NCBI GenBank assembly: GCA_035356975.1
Contig: DAORGW010000027.1
Span: forward strand, 1 to 11,678
Origin: STF1-138 sp035356975
GTDB lineage: Bacteria > Patescibacteriota > Patescibacteriia > UBA1558 > S5-K13
Direction: 5' to 3'
Length of the DNA stretch: 11,678 nucleotides
Under the pieces are notes generated by a model. The model was not told the DNA's origin. It saw only the letters and a program-made list of their open reading frames with translations, and searched no databases. Both the position numbers and the translations under genes were made by a program. Positions within the stretch are counted from its first letter, which is position 1, and every line of letters begins with the position of its first letter. Below, piece by piece: positions 1-6,143 of this stretch.

Positions 1-1
1 A

Positions 2-106
2 GAAGCTAAGGCAATAGAGTTATATGGAGATAATTGGAATAAGTTAGTATATGATCTAGATGAATCATTGTTTTCTGATTATACAGAGGGAAGTGTGATT
101 GAGTAG
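2..106 (+). CDS. C-terminal fragment of an unidentified protein
   Basis: An open frame runs from the window edge and ends at TAG (104-106). It gives 34 residues, starting EAKAIELYGDNW and ending SDYTEGSVIE. The start lies outside the window. The fragment is acidic and shows no motif I recognise. The stop codon overlaps the left arm of a 7-bp hairpin, so transcription may end nearby. The frame is called only because it is open to the edge and is followed by a hairpin and a typical intergenic gap; no function can be assigned. Confidence 0.55.
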   Translation, partial: EAKAIELYGDNWNKLVYDLDESLFSDYTEGSVIE

Positions 107-124
107 GTTTAGATTTTTAAACCT
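105..124 (+). repeat. Short hairpin at the end of the first gene, possible weak terminator
   Basis: AGGTTTA (105-111) and TAAACCT (118-124) are perfect inverted repeats around a 6-base loop. The left arm overlaps the TAG stop. No uninterrupted T-run follows directly; a T-rich stretch begins about 30 bases later (154-174). It may attenuate transcription, but it is not a textbook intrinsic terminator. Confidence 0.4.
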
Positions 125-225
125 TATTGCGTTGATTGAAATAGCGTAAAACCTTTTGTGTTTTTTTTATTTTTGTAGTAATATATTATAAGTTAAATCT
201 AAAAATTAATATTTAAAAGAAAATT

Positions 226-1296
226 ATGAAAAAGAACATAATTATAGCTGTTTTAGCTGTTATAGTTATAGCTTTAACGGTTGCACTTTTAATCAATTAC
301 AAAGACAAGATAGGTGGTTCCTCAGCAGATATTGATCAAACAAAATTAGCTGCATATATAGTGACAGATTCAAGATGTGTAGATTGTTCTCAAATGGTAG
401 AATATGCCAAAACACAGTTACAGAGCATGTTTACTGGAATTGAGTTTAAGGAATATGATTATTCTAAATCAGATGGGGAGAAATTTTATAAACAATATAA
501 ATTAACAGTTTTGCCAGCTATCTTATTTACCTCAGCTATTAAATCTAATGAACAGTATGGAAATATGGCAAATTATTTTACCCCAAATACTGTTAATCCA
601 GAGCTTCTATCACTAAGTCTTGGTTCAACATTTGATCCAACAAAAGAAATTTGTGATAATCAAAAAGATGATACTGGAAATGGAAAAGTAGACTGTGATG
701 ACTCAGATTGTTCTACATCTAAAGCATGTAGAGAAAATAAAGAAAATACCCTAGATCTTTTTGTAATGAGTCAGTGTCCTTATGGAACACAAGCATTAGA
801 TGCAATGAAAGAAGTTTTAAATAATTTTAAAGATAAAATTAATTTTAATATTCATTATATAGCAAATCAAAATCAAGACGGAACTTTTGATTCTTTACAT
901 GGACAACCAGAAGTTGATGAAAATATTAGAGAATTATGCGCAATTAAATATTACCCAGAAAATTATAAATATATGGATTATATTTGGTGTATAAATAAAG
1001 AAATGCAAAGTAATTCTTCTGCTTATAAATGGGAAACATGTGCAAAAGATTTTCCAAAAATTAAAACATGTTTTAATAGCGATGAAGGAAAACAGCTTTT
1101 AAGTGAAAATATTAAACTAGCAAATGAACTTCAGATTGGTGCTTCTCCAACATGGATGGCAAATAATAGATATGAATTTTCAGGAATTGATTCTGAAACA
1201 GTAAAATCAAATTTTTGTAAATATAATAGTGGATTAGTTGGTTGTGAAAATACTTTGTCATCTGAAACAGCAACTCCATCTGGATCTTGCAATTAG
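226..1296 (+). CDS. Membrane-anchored protein with two thioredoxin-like modules
   Basis: The 356-residue protein begins with a lysine pair and a hydrophobic segment (about 4-24), so it is probably anchored facing outside the cytoplasm. A first thioredoxin-like module carries a CxxC site (CVDC, 51-54) and a likely cis-proline (LPAIL, P97). A cysteine- and aspartate-rich loop (143-168) contains DDTGNGKVDCDDSDC, resembling extracellular calcium-binding loops. A second module starts LFVMSQCPYG (178-187), typical of DsbA/GILT-like folds, with a candidate cis-proline in ASPTW (P308). Its active-site equivalent has only one cysteine (C184, CPYG). Many other cysteines (238, 255, 272, 282, 331, 340, 355) suggest an oxidised, disulfide-stabilised protein. 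The likely role is thiol-disulfide exchange at the cell envelope; the substrate is unknown. It lies upstream of the heat-shock promoter and is probably transcribed separately. The ATG is chosen because it directly precedes the membrane segment; no clear SD is seen. Confidence 0.8.
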   Translation: MKKNIIIAVLAVIVIALTVALLINYKDKIGGSSADIDQTKLAAYIVTDSRCVDCSQMVEYAKTQLQSMFTGIEFKEYDYSKSDGEKFYKQYKLTVLPAILFTSAIKSNEQYGNMANYFTPNTVNPELLSLSLGSTFDPTKEICDNQKDDTGNGKVDCDDSDCSTSKACRENKENTLDLFVMSQCPYGTQALDAMKEVLNNFKDKINFNIHYIANQNQDGTFDSLHGQPEVDENIRELCAIKYYPENYKYMDYIWCINKEMQSNSSAYKWETCAKDFPKIKTCFNSDEGKQLLSENIKLANELQIGASPTWMANNRYEFSGIDSETVKSNFCKYNSGLVGCENTLSSETATPSGSCN

Positions 1297-1308
1297 TAGT
1301 AAAAGTAT

Positions 1309-1336
1309 TTGACACTATTTTAAAATATGCTATACT
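1309..1336 (+). promoter_or_regulatory. Near-consensus vegetative promoter of the heat-shock cluster
   Basis: TTGACA (1309-1314) is followed after 16 bases by TATACT (1331-1336), preceded by TGC, which makes an extended -10. The predicted start site near 1343 falls inside the CIRCE operator, so bound HrcA would block initiation. Confidence 0.85.
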
Positions 1337-1340
1337 GAAA

Positions 1341-1367
1341 TTAGCACTCTAGAACTTAGACTGCTAA
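1341..1367 (+). promoter_or_regulatory. CIRCE operator (HrcA binding site)
   Basis: TTAGCACTC (1341-1349), a 9-base spacer, then GACTGCTAA (1359-1367). The CIRCE consensus is TTAGCACTC-N9-GAGTGCTAA, so only one base in the right arm differs. It sits 4 bases downstream of the -10 box and 21 bases before hrcA, the expected place for autoregulation by HrcA. No second CIRCE is visible before grpE, hsp20 or dnaK. Confidence 0.93.
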
Positions 1368-1388
1368 TAAAGAATAGCATATTTTTTT

Positions 1389-2081
1389 ATGAAAAAAGAA
1401 TTAGATAAAAAATATAAAAAAATATTATATGCAATAATAGAGGAATATATTGAGTCAAAAAATCCAGTTGCCTCAGAGTATTTGGTTAACAAAAAAAATT
1501 TAGATTGTTGTTCTGCAACTGTAAGAAATATGATGCTCGAACTTGATGAAGCTGGATACTTGTATCAACCATATACTTCAGCTGGTAGAATTCCTACAAA
1601 TTCAGCTTATAGATTGTATGTAGATGATTTGTCTCATGAGCAAAAACTTTCAAAAAAAATTGAGTCAAAATTAGAAGCACTTTTAAAAGCTTCAAAAATA
1701 AATGATATTAATCAGAAATCAAAATTTTTAGCAAAAATTTTTGCTGAAATATCTAAAAATGCAGTTTTACTTTGTTTTTCCCCACATAATTATTATATTA
1801 CTGGATTTTCAAATGTACTGTCACAACCAGAGTTTTATGAAGTTGAAAAATTGAAGAATTTAAGTTTGGTTTTTGATAATTTAGAATCAATTTGCGAAAG
1901 ATTATATGGGTCAGTAAAGGAAACAGAAATTTCAATAGGAGTTGAGGGATCATTTAGTGAAAATTTATCATCAATAAAATCTAGATTTTCTAATGGTGTT
2001 ATAGCAATAATTGGTCCGGCGAGAATGGATTATAAACAAAATTTAGCCTTAATTAATTATTTTAAAGATAAAATAAAATAG
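1389..2081 (+). CDS. hrcA: Heat-inducible transcription repressor HrcA, compact form
   Basis: HrcA represses chaperone genes by binding CIRCE and is usually kept active by chaperones. The N-terminal winged helix is clear: SATVRNMMLELDEAGYL (42-58) followed by QPYTSAGRIPTNSAYRLYVD (60-79), the family signature with PHTSAGR as PYTSAGR. The C-terminal end is also recognisable: GVEGSF (184-189), then IIGPARMDY (207-215) and a final helix. At 230 residues it is about 100 shorter than the usual roughly 340. Both ends match the family, so the loss is internal, most likely in the region that carries the inserted dimerisation domain in structurally known HrcA. It lies right behind CIRCE and ahead of grpE. 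No SD is visible before the ATG. Confidence 0.92.
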   Translation: MKKELDKKYKKILYAIIEEYIESKNPVASEYLVNKKNLDCCSATVRNMMLELDEAGYLYQPYTSAGRIPTNSAYRLYVDDLSHEQKLSKKIESKLEALLKASKINDINQKSKFLAKIFAEISKNAVLLCFSPHNYYITGFSNVLSQPEFYEVEKLKNLSLVFDNLESICERLYGSVKETEISIGVEGSFSENLSSIKSRFSNGVIAIIGPARMDYKQNLALINYFKDKIK

Positions 2082-2090
2082 GGTTGGGTT

Positions 2091-2145
2091 TTAGGATTTG
2101 GGAGTTGAGGATTTTAATTCCCCTATCCTGAGTCCTAAATCCTAA
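2091..2145 (+). repeat. Long imperfect hairpin between hrcA and grpE
   Basis: TTAGGATTT (2091-2099) pairs exactly with AAATCCTAA (2137-2145). Pairing continues inward with GGGA against TCCT (one G-T pair), and AGGAT (2108-2112) pairs with ATCCT (2125-2129). The element fills most of the 79-base gap. There is only a short T-run after it, so it could be a repeat element, an mRNA-stabilising stem or an attenuator that lowers expression of downstream genes. Confidence 0.7.
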
Positions 2146-2160
2146 TTTTCAATAAACAAT

Positions 2161-2715
2161 ATGACTGACAAAAAAACAAAAGATAAGAAATTATCTGAAA
2201 TCGAAGCATTAAAAATGAAGTGCGAAGAGTATTTAAATGGTTGGCAAAGAACTCAGGCTGATTTTGAAAATTATAAAAAACAAACAGAAAAAAGAATAAA
2301 AGATGTAATTGAGTTTGGAAATGCTGATATGCTTTTGGAATTTTTGCCACTTTTTTCACACTTTAATTCAGCTCTAACTCATGTAAAAGAAGAAGATAAG
2401 CGTGAGGGTTGGTTTGTTGGATTAGAACATATTAAAAAATTGTGGATGGATTTTTTTGAGAAATTCGGAATTAAACAAATAAAAACAGTTGGAGAGCAAT
2501 TTGATCATAATCGTCACGATGCAATTGACTTTGAAGAAAGAGAAGATTTAGATGATAATGAAATAATTACAGAAGTAACGCCAGGATTTGAGTTAAATGA
2601 CAAGGTAATTCAACCAGCAAAAGTTATAGTTTCTAAAAATAATAAAATAAAAGATTCTGCTGATTTAGAGTCAGGGAATCAAGAGACCGAGCTTAGCTCG
2701 GAGAAAGGAGAATAA
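2161..2715 (+). CDS. grpE: Nucleotide exchange factor GrpE
   Basis: GrpE is the cytoplasmic dimer that opens the DnaK nucleotide cleft and releases ADP. The 184-residue protein has a charged N-terminal helix (about 8-50) with the family stretch RTQADFENYKKQTEKR (30-45). The C-terminal beta-domain signatures are GEQFDHNRHDAI (111-122) and PGFELNDKVIQPAKVIVSK (141-159), close to the usual GxxFDPxxHEAV and LxDRVLRPAxVxVsk. The last 25 residues are a polar, probably disordered tail encoded over a small DNA palindrome (2687-2701). The stop lies 4 bases before hsp20, indicating co-transcription. The start is the only ATG that keeps the whole coiled coil; no SD is evident. Confidence 0.95.
   Translation: MTDKKTKDKKLSEIEALKMKCEEYLNGWQRTQADFENYKKQTEKRIKDVIEFGNADMLLEFLPLFSHFNSALTHVKEEDKREGWFVGLEHIKKLWMDFFEKFGIKQIKTVGEQFDHNRHDAIDFEEREDLDDNEIITEVTPGFELNDKVIQPAKVIVSKNNKIKDSADLESGNQETELSSEKGE
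2687..2701 (+). repeat. GC-rich hairpin in the grpE 3' end, just before the hsp20 RBS
   Basis: CCGAGC (2687-2692) and GCTCGG (2696-2701) form a perfect 6-bp stem with a 3-base loop. It stands out for GC content in an AT-rich region and ends 2 bases before the hsp20 SD. It could affect ribosome access or termination-reinitiation between grpE and hsp20. Confidence 0.55.
2704..2710 (+). promoter_or_regulatory. Shine-Dalgarno of hsp20, possibly sequestered
   Basis: AAAGGAG lies 9 bases before the hsp20 ATG, one of the few clear SDs here. It is exactly complementary to CTCCTTT (2752-2758) inside the hsp20 coding region. Pairing extends to 2702 with 2760, including one G-T pair. The start codon would sit in the loop. 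Confidence 0.6.
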
Positions 2716-2719
2716 AACT

Positions 2720-3139
2720 ATGAAACTAATAAAATGGAATCCGGCTTTTGACTCCTTTTTGGATGATGAGGATTGGGGTCTAATGCCAATGTTAAAGCCA
2801 AATACATTTGTCCCATCTCTTGATATTTATCAAGACAAAGACAATGTAATCGCAAAGGTGGCGCTTCCAGGGGTTGATCCTGAAAAAATAAATGTTTCTA
2901 TCGAAAATGATGTTTTGACAATTGAATCATCAATGGAAAAAGAATCAGAAATTGATGAGAAAAATTATTATAAAAAAGAAATAAGACGAGGATCATTTTA
3001 TAGATCAGTTCAACTTCCAACATCAGTTGATGGTGACAAAGCAAAAGCTGAATATGAAAAGGGAATACTGGAGATAAAAATTCCAAAAAGAGAAGAAGTA
3101 AAACCAAAAACAGTTAAAATTGATGTAAAGAGTAAGTAA
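2720..3139 (+). CDS. Small heat-shock protein, Hsp20/alpha-crystallin family
   Basis: This is an ATP-independent holdase that binds unfolding proteins and passes them to the DnaK system. At 139 residues it has normal length. The alpha-crystallin domain runs from about PSLDIYQD (32) to IPK (123). It has the ALPGVDPEKINVSI segment (48-61) and the family signature A-x4-G-I-L in AKAEYEKGILEIKIPK (108-123). A C-terminal I-x-V motif (IDV, 134-136) is the usual oligomer contact. It starts 4 bases after grpE and has a good SD, so it is probably translated from the HrcA-controlled message. Hsp20 inside the hrcA-grpE-dnaK-dnaJ order fits the stress role. Possible post-transcriptional control is described under the SD feature. 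Confidence 0.94.
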   Translation: MKLIKWNPAFDSFLDDEDWGLMPMLKPNTFVPSLDIYQDKDNVIAKVALPGVDPEKINVSIENDVLTIESSMEKESEIDEKNYYKKEIRRGSFYRSVQLPTSVDGDKAKAEYEKGILEIKIPKREEVKPKTVKIDVKSK

Positions 3140-3150
3140 ACTGGGATTTC

Positions 3151-3195
3151 GTTTCTTTTGTCATTCCGGGCTTGATCCGGAATCTCAAAAGAAAC
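3151..3195 (+). repeat. Palindromic repeat, family A copy 1 (upstream of the GIY-YIG gene)
   Basis: The core is TC-ATTCCGG-GCTTGAT-CCGGAAT-CT (3161-3185), with ATTCCGG (3163-3169) pairing with CCGGAAT (3177-3183). It is flanked by perfectly complementary outer arms GTTTCTTTTG (3151-3160) and CAAAAGAAAC (3186-3195). The result is a two-part stem of 10 plus 7 bp with a 2x2 internal loop. Confidence 0.85.
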
Positions 3196-3207
3196 TCAAC
3201 TGGAATT

Positions 3208-3253
3208 TTCTCCCCTTGTCATTCTGAACTTGATTCAGGATCTCAAGGGAGAA
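3208..3253 (+). repeat. Palindromic repeat, family A copy 2 (upstream of the GIY-YIG gene)
   Basis: Same orientation as copy 1, with core starts 58 bases apart. The core has ATTCTGA (3221-3227), loop ACTTGAT, TCAGGAT (3235-3241, one G-T pair). The outer arms TTCTCCCCTTG (3208-3218) and CAAGGGAGAA (3244-3253) pair with a single bulged C. The arm sequence differs from copy 1 but pairing is kept. Confidence 0.83.
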
Positions 3254-3317
3254 TCCAGCTTAACTAGAATTTATGCAAAAAACATGAATTCTGGACCATA
3301 AAAATTGAAAGCGATTT

Positions 3318-3614
3318 ATGAGAGACTATTATGTTTATATTTTGACAAATAAGACAAATAAAGTTTTGTATATTGGAGTCACAAACGATCTTTTAAGAAG
3401 AGTTAATGAACACAAGAAAAAGATTGTTCGCGGATTTACTAGTAAATATAATGTAAATAAATTAGTTTACTATGAATATACAAATGATGTTTGGTCTGCA
3501 TTAGAGCGAGAAAAGCAACTTAAAAATTGGAAAAGATCTTGGAAAATAGATTTAATAAATAGTTTTAATTCAGAGTGGCGTGATTTATACGATGAACTAA
3601 TTAATGAATATTAA
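3318..3614 (+). CDS. Single-domain GIY-YIG nuclease family protein (COG2827/YhbQ-like)
   Basis: This 98-residue protein is one complete GIY-YIG domain with no DNA-binding partner domain. The first motif is YVY (5-7) and the second YIG (18-20). A conserved arginine lies in DLLRRVNEH (24-32), and the catalytic-glutamate region is ALEREKQLKNWKRSWK (61-76), followed by the family's NSEWRDLYDEL ending. All expected catalytic positions appear present, so it should be an active metal-dependent DNA endonuclease; the target is unknown. It interrupts the chaperone cluster and is bracketed by two palindromic repeats on each side, all in one orientation. That context suggests the gene and repeats moved in together, or that the protein acts on the repeats. 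This is inference. No SD is visible. The ATG at 3318 fits the usual MKxYYVYI start of the family. Confidence 0.9.
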   Translation: MRDYYVYILTNKTNKVLYIGVTNDLLRRVNEHKKKIVRGFTSKYNVNKLVYYEYTNDVWSALEREKQLKNWKRSWKIDLINSFNSEWRDLYDELINEY

Positions 3615-3648
3615 ATTTTTGTTTCCGATGATTATCTCTCTTTCAATT

Positions 3649-3694
3649 GTCATTCTGAGCTTGTCTGCCCGCTGATAGGTAGGATTCAGAATCT
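3649..3694 (+). repeat. Palindromic repeat, family A copy 3, with an enlarged loop
   Basis: ATTCTGA (3652-3658) pairs with TCAGAAT (3686-3692), and the flanking TC and CT are conserved. The usual 7-base loop is replaced by 27 bases. Within them CTGCC (3665-3669) and GGTAG (3678-3682) can form a nested stem with one G-T pair. The outer arms seen in copies 1 and 2 are not kept. Confidence 0.7.
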
Positions 3695-3702
3695 AAATCT
3701 AC

Positions 3703-3746
3703 TTTTCTTTGTCATTCCGGGCTTGATCCGGAATCTCAAAAGAGAA
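3703..3746 (+). repeat. Palindromic repeat, family A copy 4 (downstream of the GIY-YIG gene)
   Basis: The core matches copy 1 base for base: ATTCCGG (3714-3720), GCTTGAT loop, CCGGAAT (3728-3734). The outer arms TTTTCTTTG (3703-3711) and CAAAAGAGAA (3737-3746) pair over 9 bp with one bulged A and one G-T pair. With copies 1-3 it brackets the GIY-YIG gene in direct orientation. Confidence 0.82.
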
Positions 3747-3768
3747 TCTAAAATAATAACAAAACAAA

Positions 3769-4086
3769 ATGGATAATCTAATATCAAAAAAATTATTACA
3801 AAAATGTCCAGTCTGCGGAGAAAATTATAATCATTCAAAAGTGAAATTACTTGAGGCAAATGATTCATATATTCTTTCGTATTTCAAATGTCAAAAATGT
3901 GAAACCGGGGTTGCAATGAAAGCGGTTTTCATGCCAACAGGAATGATAGGACAAGCAGTCATAACAGATTTAGAAGCAGATGAAATAATGAGATTTAAAA
4001 ATAAAGAATCAATTACAAGTTCCGATGTTTTATATATGTATGATTTTATGAAAAGTGATGATGACATTTTAAAAGTAATTAAATAA
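3769..4086 (+). CDS. Small zinc-ribbon-like conserved hypothetical protein
   Basis: The protein has 105 residues and two CxxC pairs: CPVC (13-16) within KCPVCGENY, and CQKC (41-44) within FKCQKCETG. Spacing of about 25 residues between pairs fits a zinc ribbon that binds one zinc. The C-terminal half (about 55-105) is acidic and probably helical, with VITDLEADEIMRF (64-76). I do not recognise a named family. It lies between the GIY-YIG island and dnaK, 37 bases before dnaK, and is probably co-transcribed with dnaK. Its lasting position beside dnaK might hint at a proteostasis or transcription role, but nothing in the sequence shows this. The ATG precedes the first CxxC by 12 residues; no SD is seen. 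Confidence 0.75.
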   Translation: MDNLISKKLLQKCPVCGENYNHSKVKLLEANDSYILSYFKCQKCETGVAMKAVFMPTGMIGQAVITDLEADEIMRFKNKESITSSDVLYMYDFMKSDDDILKVIK

Positions 4087-4123
4087 TTAAAAATAGTATT
4101 AATATAAGAAAGGAAAAAATAAT

Positions 4124-6088
4124 ATGTCAAAAATAATAGGAATTGATCTTGGAACAACAAATAGTGCAATGGCTGTTATTCAGGGTGGAAAACCAGAAAT
4201 TATTGAAAACAAAGAGGGAAACAGAACAACACCTTCTGTTGTTGCCATGTCAAAAACAAATGAAAGATTGGTTGGTCAGCTTGCAAAGCGTCAAGCAGTA
4301 ATTAATCCAGAAAATACTTTGTTTTCAATTAAACGTTTAATTGGAAGAAGTTTTGGTGATGAAGAAGTTCAGAAAGATACAAAAACTCTCCCATACAAAA
4401 TTGTAAAATCAGGTGAAGGGGTAAAAGTTGAAATGAGCGGAAAAGAATACACACCACAAGAAATTTCAGCAATGATTTTACAGAAATTAAAAGCCGATGC
4501 TGAAGAAAAATTAGGAGACAAAGTAGAAGAAGCTGTAATTACAGTTCCAGCATACTTTAATGATGCACAGCGTCAGGCAACAAAAGACGCAGGAGAAATC
4601 GCAGGATTGAAAGTCAAAAGAATTATAAATGAGCCAACAGCAGCAGCATTTGCTTATGGATTTGACAGAGAAGATGATAAACAAATTGCTGTATATGATT
4701 TAGGTGGTGGAACTTTTGATATTTCAGTTTTGGATATTTCTCATGATAAGGAATCAAAACAATCAACAGTTGAAGTTAAATCTACAAATGGTGATACACA
4801 TTTAGGCGGAGATGACTTTGACCAAAGAATTATAAATTGGATTATTGAAGAATTTAAAAAAGATCAAGGAATTGATTTATCAAATGATAAAACCGCACTT
4901 CAAAGATTAAAAGAATCAGCTGAAAAAGCAAAAATAGAATTATCTACTGCTCAAGAAACAGAAATAAATCAACCATTTATTACAACTGATGCAAGTGGAC
5001 CAAAACATTTGGTAATGAAAATGACAAGAGCCAAATTAGAAGATTTAATAAAAGATTTAGTTGACTCAACAATGGAGCCATGTAAAAAAGCAATTTCTGA
5101 TGCTGGTTATCAAATTTCTGATATAGACGAGGTAATTCTAGTTGGTGGTATGACAAGAATGCCCTATGTTCAGAAAAAAGTTGAAGAATTTTTTGGTAAA
5201 AAACCAAATGTAAGCGTAAACCCCGATGAAGTAGTTGCTCTTGGTGCAGCAGTTCAAGCAGGACAATTTGAGGGTTCAATTGGCGGAAAAGAGGTTCTTT
5301 TGCTTGATATAACTCCATTAACTTTAGGAATTGAAACCCTTGGTGGTGTTATGACTCCACTTATAGAGAAAAATACAACAATTCCAAGTTCTAAATCTCA
5401 AATTTTCTCAACAGCCGCAGATAGTCAAACATCTGTTGAAATTCACATTTTACAAGGTGAAAGACCAATGGCACAAGACAATAAAACACTAGGAAGATTT
5501 ATTCTAGATGGAATTCCACCAGCACCTCGTGGAATACCACAAATTGAAGTTTCTTTTGATATTGATGCGAATGGAATTTTAAATGTAAAAGCAGTTGATA
5601 AAGCAACAAATAAAGAACAGAAAATTACAATAACAGCGTCAAGTGGTCTTTCAAAAGACGATATTGAAAAAATGAAACAAGAAGCAGAAAAACACGCTGA
5701 AGAAGATAAGAAAAAGAAAGAGGAAATTGAAATGCAAAATAATGTTGATACTGTAATTTATAGTACAGAGAGATTATTAAAAGATGCTGAGGATAAAACC
5801 AAATACCCAAATGGAATTCCAGAGGATTCAAAGAAAAAAGTAACTGATAAATTAGAAGAGCTTAAAAAAGCAAGAGAAATAAATAATGCCGATGATATGA
5901 AGAAAAAATTAGAAGAAATGAATGAAGTTGTCCAAGAAATTGGAAAAGCAATGTATGCTCAGTCACAAGCTCAGAATCCAAATCCAGAACAAACTCAAGC
6001 AAATCCAAATGAAGCCCAACCAAATCAAGAAGCACCTAAGCAAGAAGGTCCGGTTGAGGGTGAGTACGAAGAAGTTAAAAAAGAGTAA
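4124..6088 (+). CDS. dnaK: Molecular chaperone DnaK (Hsp70)
   Basis: DnaK is the ATP-driven central chaperone that binds exposed hydrophobic peptides, driven by DnaJ and reset by GrpE. The 654-residue protein is full length. ATPase motifs include GIDLGTTNSAMAV (6-18), a central VPAYFNDAQRQATKDAG segment, NEPTAAAFAYG, DLGGGTFDISVLD and VGGMTRMPYVQ. The interdomain linker region is EVLLLDITPLTLGIETLGG, followed by the beta substrate-binding domain and a lysine/glutamate-rich helical lid. The ATPase domain keeps the extra segment after RLIGRSFGDEEVQ that E. coli-type DnaK has and Firmicutes forms lack. The tail is rich in Q, N and P and ends EGEYEEVKKE. A good SD-like AGAAAGGA (4107-4114) lies 9 bases before the ATG. 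No CIRCE is directly upstream, so control probably comes from the hrcA promoter or an internal promoter I cannot identify. Confidence 0.98.
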   Translation: MSKIIGIDLGTTNSAMAVIQGGKPEIIENKEGNRTTPSVVAMSKTNERLVGQLAKRQAVINPENTLFSIKRLIGRSFGDEEVQKDTKTLPYKIVKSGEGVKVEMSGKEYTPQEISAMILQKLKADAEEKLGDKVEEAVITVPAYFNDAQRQATKDAGEIAGLKVKRIINEPTAAAFAYGFDREDDKQIAVYDLGGGTFDISVLDISHDKESKQSTVEVKSTNGDTHLGGDDFDQRIINWIIEEFKKDQGIDLSNDKTALQRLKESAEKAKIELSTAQETEINQPFITTDASGPKHLVMKMTRAKLEDLIKDLVDSTMEPCKKAISDAGYQISDIDEVILVGGMTRMPYVQKKVEEFFGKKPNVSVNPDEVVALGAAVQAGQFEGSIGGKEVLLLDITPLTLGIETLGGVMTPLIEKNTTIPSSKSQIFSTAADSQTSVEIHILQGERPMAQDNKTLGRFILDGIPPAPRGIPQIEVSFDIDANGILNVKAVDKATNKEQKITITASSGLSKDDIEKMKQEAEKHAEEDKKKKEEIEMQNNVDTVIYSTERLLKDAEDKTKYPNGIPEDSKKKVTDKLEELKKAREINNADDMKKKLEEMNEVVQEIGKAMYAQSQAQNPNPEQTQANPNEAQPNQEAPKQEGPVEGEYEEVKKE

Positions 6089-6099
6089 ATAACCAAACA

Positions 6100-6132
6100 A
6101 GACCTCGAAGGTTCACAGATTCTTCGGGGTCT
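6100..6132 (+). repeat. Family B palindrome after dnaK
   Basis: AGACCTCGAAG (6100-6110) pairs with CTTCGGGGTCT (6122-6132) with one non-pairing position, around an 11-base loop. No T-run follows, so it is not a standard terminator. It shares AGACCTCGAAGGTTC with the palindromes at 10968-11005 and (partly) 11528-11562. Confidence 0.7.
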
Positions 6133-6143
6133 GCGCTAAATGT

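Noticed and set aside
181..192. Exact 12-base match ATATATTATAAG at 181-192 and 11594-11605, possible shared -10 element
   Set aside because: It consists almost only of A and T in an AT-rich genome, and no good -35 is found at the right distance before the first copy. Chance is a sufficient explanation.
3151..3746. CRISPR array made of the repeats around the GIY-YIG gene
   Set aside because: Units are few and palindromic with variable arms, spacing is irregular, a gene lies between them, and no cas genes are present.
4980..5318. 112-residue open frame on the - strand inside dnaK
   Set aside because: It lies wholly opposite the conserved DnaK coding region, has a Leu/Gln-rich composition expected from the reverse of Lys/Glu-rich coding DNA, and no SD or promoter.
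6100..6132. Intrinsic terminator after dnaK
   Set aside because: The stem has no T-run behind it and the next gene starts 11 bases later, so it is listed as a repeat.
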